Origin: Dehalococcoidia bacterium
Lineage (GTDB): Bacteria; Chloroflexota; Dehalococcoidia; GIF9; UBA5629
NCBI GenBank assembly: GCA_030604795.1
Contig: JAUVVE010000006.1
Location: 1-16,119 of the forward strand
Direction of reading: 5' to 3'
DNA: 16,119 nt
A program made the translations under genes and the position numbers. Shown here in pieces: positions 13,916 to 16,119 of this stretch. The number at the start of each line of letters is the position of its first letter. The stretch's first letter is position 1. The notes below the pieces were generated by a model. It did no database searches and had not been told where the DNA came from. It saw only the letters and a list, made by a program, of their open reading frames with translations.

Positions 13916-14593
13916 TCACCTAACTCTGCGCTGTGTAATGGGCGGTTGGCGCAAATACAGGGGCTGCAGACTTGCCGGATTATCTTGGTCTCCCTTGTTC
14001 AGACGCCGCCAGCCTAGTGCTGCCAGTTGGCTGGCGTGACGCAATCTCGCTTCAGGGGCGGGTATTACGGCTTGTTTGCCTAGCCGCTGCCGGAGTTGCT
14101 GCCCTACAGGTGGCGGGATTTCACCGCAGAAGAGCGTTTCCTTCTTAGTCTGTCGACATAGAGCATCGACCGTAGTGATGTGTTCTTCGACGAGGCATTG
14201 CCAATCATCATTCTGCTGATAGAGAGCTGTGGCAATCTCCTCACGACGGGCGTTGTGGATGGGACACACAGGCAGCCCAGTAATGGCGAAGGGGTAAGCT
14301 TCGATTTCGAGAGTGCTTATTCCAACGAGAGGGATACTCAAGGCGATGGCCAACCCCTTGGCTGTACTTATGCCGACGCGAAGCCCGTTGAAGCTCCCCG
14401 GGCCTCTGGCCACGAAAATGCCGGCAAGGGATTGAGGGCCAAGTCTAGTCTGATTCAGCAAGTGAACTATATTCGGCACCAGCTCCACGGTATGGTTCTG
14501 CTCCGAATGCCAGGTCAGCTCAGCTACCGTCTCCCCTTCACGAGATAAAGCGATGCTGGCGAAATTCGTTGAAGTATCAATGGCTAATTCCAT
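13916..14593 (-). CDS. tsaB: tRNA t6A biosynthesis protein TsaB
   Basis: A 225-aa ASKHA-fold, pseudo-kinase-like partner of TsaD. With TsaD, TsaE and TsaC it forms N6-threonylcarbamoyladenosine at position 37 of ANN-reading tRNAs. MELAIDTSTNFASIAL (residues 1-16) and GPGSFNGLRVGISTAKGLA (64-82) are diagnostic. The open frame extends 50 codons upstream, but that part overlaps tsaE out of frame and has no TsaB similarity, so ATG 14593 is the start. It overlaps the tsaE stop by 10 nt, indicating translational coupling. tsaD and tsaC are not in the window. Confidence 0.93.
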   Translation of the reverse strand: MELAIDTSTNFASIALSREGETVAELTWHSEQNHTVELVPNIVHLLNQTRLGPQSLAGIFVARGPGSFNGLRVGISTAKGLAIALSIPLVGISTLEIEAYPFAITGLPVCPIHNARREEIATALYQQNDDWQCLVEEHITTVDALCRQTKKETLFCGEIPPPVGQQLRQRLGKQAVIPAPEARLRHASQLAALGWRRLNKGDQDNPASLQPLYLRQPPITQRRVR

Positions 14594-15063
14594 GTCCCCG
14601 AGTCCAGGCCAACAGACTTGAGCAGTTGTGAATAGCGCTGGCCTTTCGGTTCCAAAGTGAGGGAACGCTCCGTCTCCGATATGTAGCTGAGGCTTATGAG
14701 CAGGTTCTCCTTCGGTAGCACTGCCATGGCTTTCTCTGCCCATTCAACTACACAAATGCCCTTGCCGTGAAGGTACTCGTCAAGGCCCAGGTCCATCACT
14801 TCCTCGATCCGGTCAAGTCGATACAAATCAATATGGTAGAGAGGGAATCTGCCGCAGTGCTCCCTGGCTATGACAAAGGAGGGGCTGGAGGCATATTCCT
14901 TGACGTCTAGGCCCCAGGCGATACCTTGTGTCAGGCAAGTCTTGCCGCTCCCCAATCTGCCGCAAAGCAGGAAGACATCACCGGCCTCGGCCGATGCGCC
15001 CAATCGGACGCCCAGGCGCTGAGTTTGCTCTGCGCTGTGGGAAATGAGATGTAAAGCCGTCAT
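14584..15063 (-). CDS. tsaE: tRNA t6A biosynthesis ATPase TsaE
   Basis: A 159-aa P-loop ATPase that activates the TsaB-TsaD complex in t6A synthesis. Walker A is GRLGSGKT (residues 35-42), the switch-like SPSF is at 60-63, HIDLYRL at 77-83 and the Walker B-like VVEWAEK at 105-111. All match the family. The start ATG 15063 overlaps the thiL stop as ATGA. A start 12 codons earlier lies inside thiL and adds nothing conserved. The coupling thiL-tsaE-tsaB is tight (4-nt and 10-nt overlaps). Confidence 0.94.
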   Translation of the reverse strand: MTALHLISHSAEQTQRLGVRLGASAEAGDVFLLCGRLGSGKTCLTQGIAWGLDVKEYASSPSFVIAREHCGRFPLYHIDLYRLDRIEEVMDLGLDEYLHGKGICVVEWAEKAMAVLPKENLLISLSYISETERSLTLEPKGQRYSQLLKSVGLDSGTWN

Positions 15064-16082
15064 TTTGATCTTGGTGCCTCGGATTTGAAATGCTCCCAAC
15101 CGCCCTGCTGCCAGGGAATGCTTTTGCCGGCACTATCAACTAGAGTTACCCGCCCTGGTGTCCCTGCAGTCACTTCACCAACTACGGTTACCGGGCAGGA
15201 GACGGCTTGCCTAACCTGAGCAACAACCTGACTGCTAGCGGTAAAGAGCAGCTCGTAGTCCTCGCCGCCGGTGAGAGCTAACCGCTGGCAATCTGCTTCG
15301 AACCTAGCTTCGAGCGTGGGGTGGATTGGCACGGAGTCCGCCCTTATTCGGGCGCTGGTCTGGCTTGCTTCACATACGTGGGCCAGGTCGGCAATCAAGC
15401 CATCGCTTATGTCTATGGCAGCCCTGACTCCTTGTTGCAGCAGAATCTGCCCTTCCTTTACCCTGGGCATCGGCTGGAGATAAGCTCGCCTCAGAAGTCT
15501 GCTAGTTTCAGCATCGAAGTCAAGGTTCTGTTTGAGCATCCTGAGGCCAGCGGCGGAAAGTCCCAGGTACCCGGTAACAGCCACTTGGTCGCCGGACACG
15601 GCTGCCGAGCGAGTGAGTACGGCCTTGTCTTCAGGGCTACCCAATAGCGTGGCAGTAATCATCGTCTTGTCTGCGTGGGCAACGTTGCCGCCAACTATGG
15701 CAACCCCAAACTCCGTAGCTATTTGCGCCATGCCCCGGTACAGGTCCGCGATGCAGTCTGTTTCAAGCTCACCTGGCAGAGCCAGGGAAACCAGGGCGTA
15801 TCTGGGAATGCCACCCATGGCTGCGATGTCGCTCAGATTCACTGCGATGGCTTTCCAGCCCAGTTCTTCCCAACTGGTGGTGCTCAGGTCAAAGTGCGTG
15901 TCCTGAACCAGACTGTCTGTAGTAGCCAGTTGGATGGTGCCGTCGCTCTCCCAGACAGCCGCATCATCGCCGATACCAATGAGTGCCTGCTGCCATGAGA
16001 TATTCTCGGGATTCTTGGCCTTATCAACGATGTCGGCCAGAAGCCGAATCAGGCCGAATTCCCCAAGCTCAGATACCTTCAT
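15060..16082 (-). CDS. thiL: Thiamine-monophosphate kinase
   Basis: A 340-aa PurM-like ATP-dependent kinase that converts thiamine phosphate to thiamine diphosphate. Motifs: GIGDDAAV (residues 36-43), TTDSLVQDTHFD (54-65), NLSDIAAMGG (82-91), GGNV (131-134), DISDGL (224-229), GGEDYELLF (272-280) and GGWEHF (327-332). The length is normal. ATG 16082 lies 7 nt after a TATAAT on the minus strand and has no Shine-Dalgarno, so translation is probably from a leaderless mRNA. It is the first gene of a tight operon with tsaE, tsaB and ndk. Confidence 0.96.
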   Translation of the reverse strand: MKVSELGEFGLIRLLADIVDKAKNPENISWQQALIGIGDDAAVWESDGTIQLATTDSLVQDTHFDLSTTSWEELGWKAIAVNLSDIAAMGGIPRYALVSLALPGELETDCIADLYRGMAQIATEFGVAIVGGNVAHADKTMITATLLGSPEDKAVLTRSAAVSGDQVAVTGYLGLSAAGLRMLKQNLDFDAETSRLLRRAYLQPMPRVKEGQILLQQGVRAAIDISDGLIADLAHVCEASQTSARIRADSVPIHPTLEARFEADCQRLALTGGEDYELLFTASSQVVAQVRQAVSCPVTVVGEVTAGTPGRVTLVDSAGKSIPWQQGGWEHFKSEAPRSK

Positions 16083-16089
16083 AGCTGGG

Positions 16090-16098
16090 ATTATAGCA
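16090..16098 (-). promoter_or_regulatory. Extended -10 promoter of the thiL operon
   Basis: On the minus strand TGCTATAAT matches TGnTATAAT perfectly. Only 7 nt separate it from ATG 16082, so the expected start falls on or next to the A of ATG. No TPP riboswitch can fit between promoter and start. Confidence 0.7.
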
Positions 16099-16119
16099 CA
16101 TGCCTCTTATTTTGGCCTA

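Noticed and set aside
14594..14743. 50-residue N-terminal extension of TsaB
   Set aside because: It lies out of frame inside tsaE, is not TsaB-like, and MELAIDTST at 14593 is the family N-terminus.
16083..16119. TPP riboswitch upstream of thiL
   Set aside because: The predicted transcription start is at or next to the ATG, and no THI-box-like sequence is visible in the short remaining stretch.

Overview
The window reads as a compact bacterial chromosome segment of moderate GC. It is most likely from a Chloroflexota member, probably a Dehalococcoidia-type anaerobe. That placement is an inference from gene content: a QueG/reductive-dehalogenase-superfamily Fe-S protein, GuaB3, a long-chain-type polyprenyl synthase, a MetRS without the C-terminal tRNA-binding domain and two Liv-type ABC ATPases. 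There is no rRNA or other decisive marker. Promoters look sigma-A/sigma-70-like, with several extended -10 elements (TGnTATAAT). No tRNA, rRNA, CRISPR array, insertion sequence, integrase or phage gene was seen.

Layout. (1) 1-2271 is a disrupted branched-chain amino-acid-type ABC module: the 3' end of livF (+), then an Fe-S reductase-like gene (-) with its own promoter and a palindrome near its predicted transcription start, then livG (-). (2) 2272-4095 holds a short regulatory/REP-like spacer, an unrecognised TIM-barrel-like gene and a LysE-type exporter, both +. (3) 4108-5253 is guaB3 (-). (4) 5254-5750 is a noncoding stretch of about 500 bp with the guaB3 promoter, an orphan Shine-Dalgarno-like sequence, a compound palindromic repeat and the rsmI promoter. 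(5) 5751-9596 carries rsmI, a 72-aa zinc-ribbon-like gene, metG and a polyprenyl diphosphate synthase, all +. (6) 9606-12950 carries, reading leftward, an AP-endonuclease-like TIM barrel, ftsH and a divergent moaE. (7) 13099-13443 is rsfS (+), apparently starting at CTG. (8) 13445-16082 is a leftward housekeeping operon thiL-tsaE-tsaB-ndk: thiamine diphosphate formation, two components of tRNA t6A synthesis, and nucleotide balancing. Its promoter sits so close to thiL that the mRNA is probably leaderless.

Most of the window is conserved housekeeping biology: 16S rRNA methylation, ribosome silencing, tRNA charging and modification, membrane proteolysis, isoprenoid, purine and cofactor metabolism. 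I do not see a clear new multi-gene system. The most interesting signals are initiation and regulation (leaderless thiL and rsmI, CTG-start rsfS, a nine-codon ORF coupled to the prenyl synthase start), the Fe-S gene placed between oppositely oriented liv genes, a MoaE whose catalytic lysine region is altered, GTAG-headed REP-like hairpins, and four convergent gene pairs packed without visible terminators.
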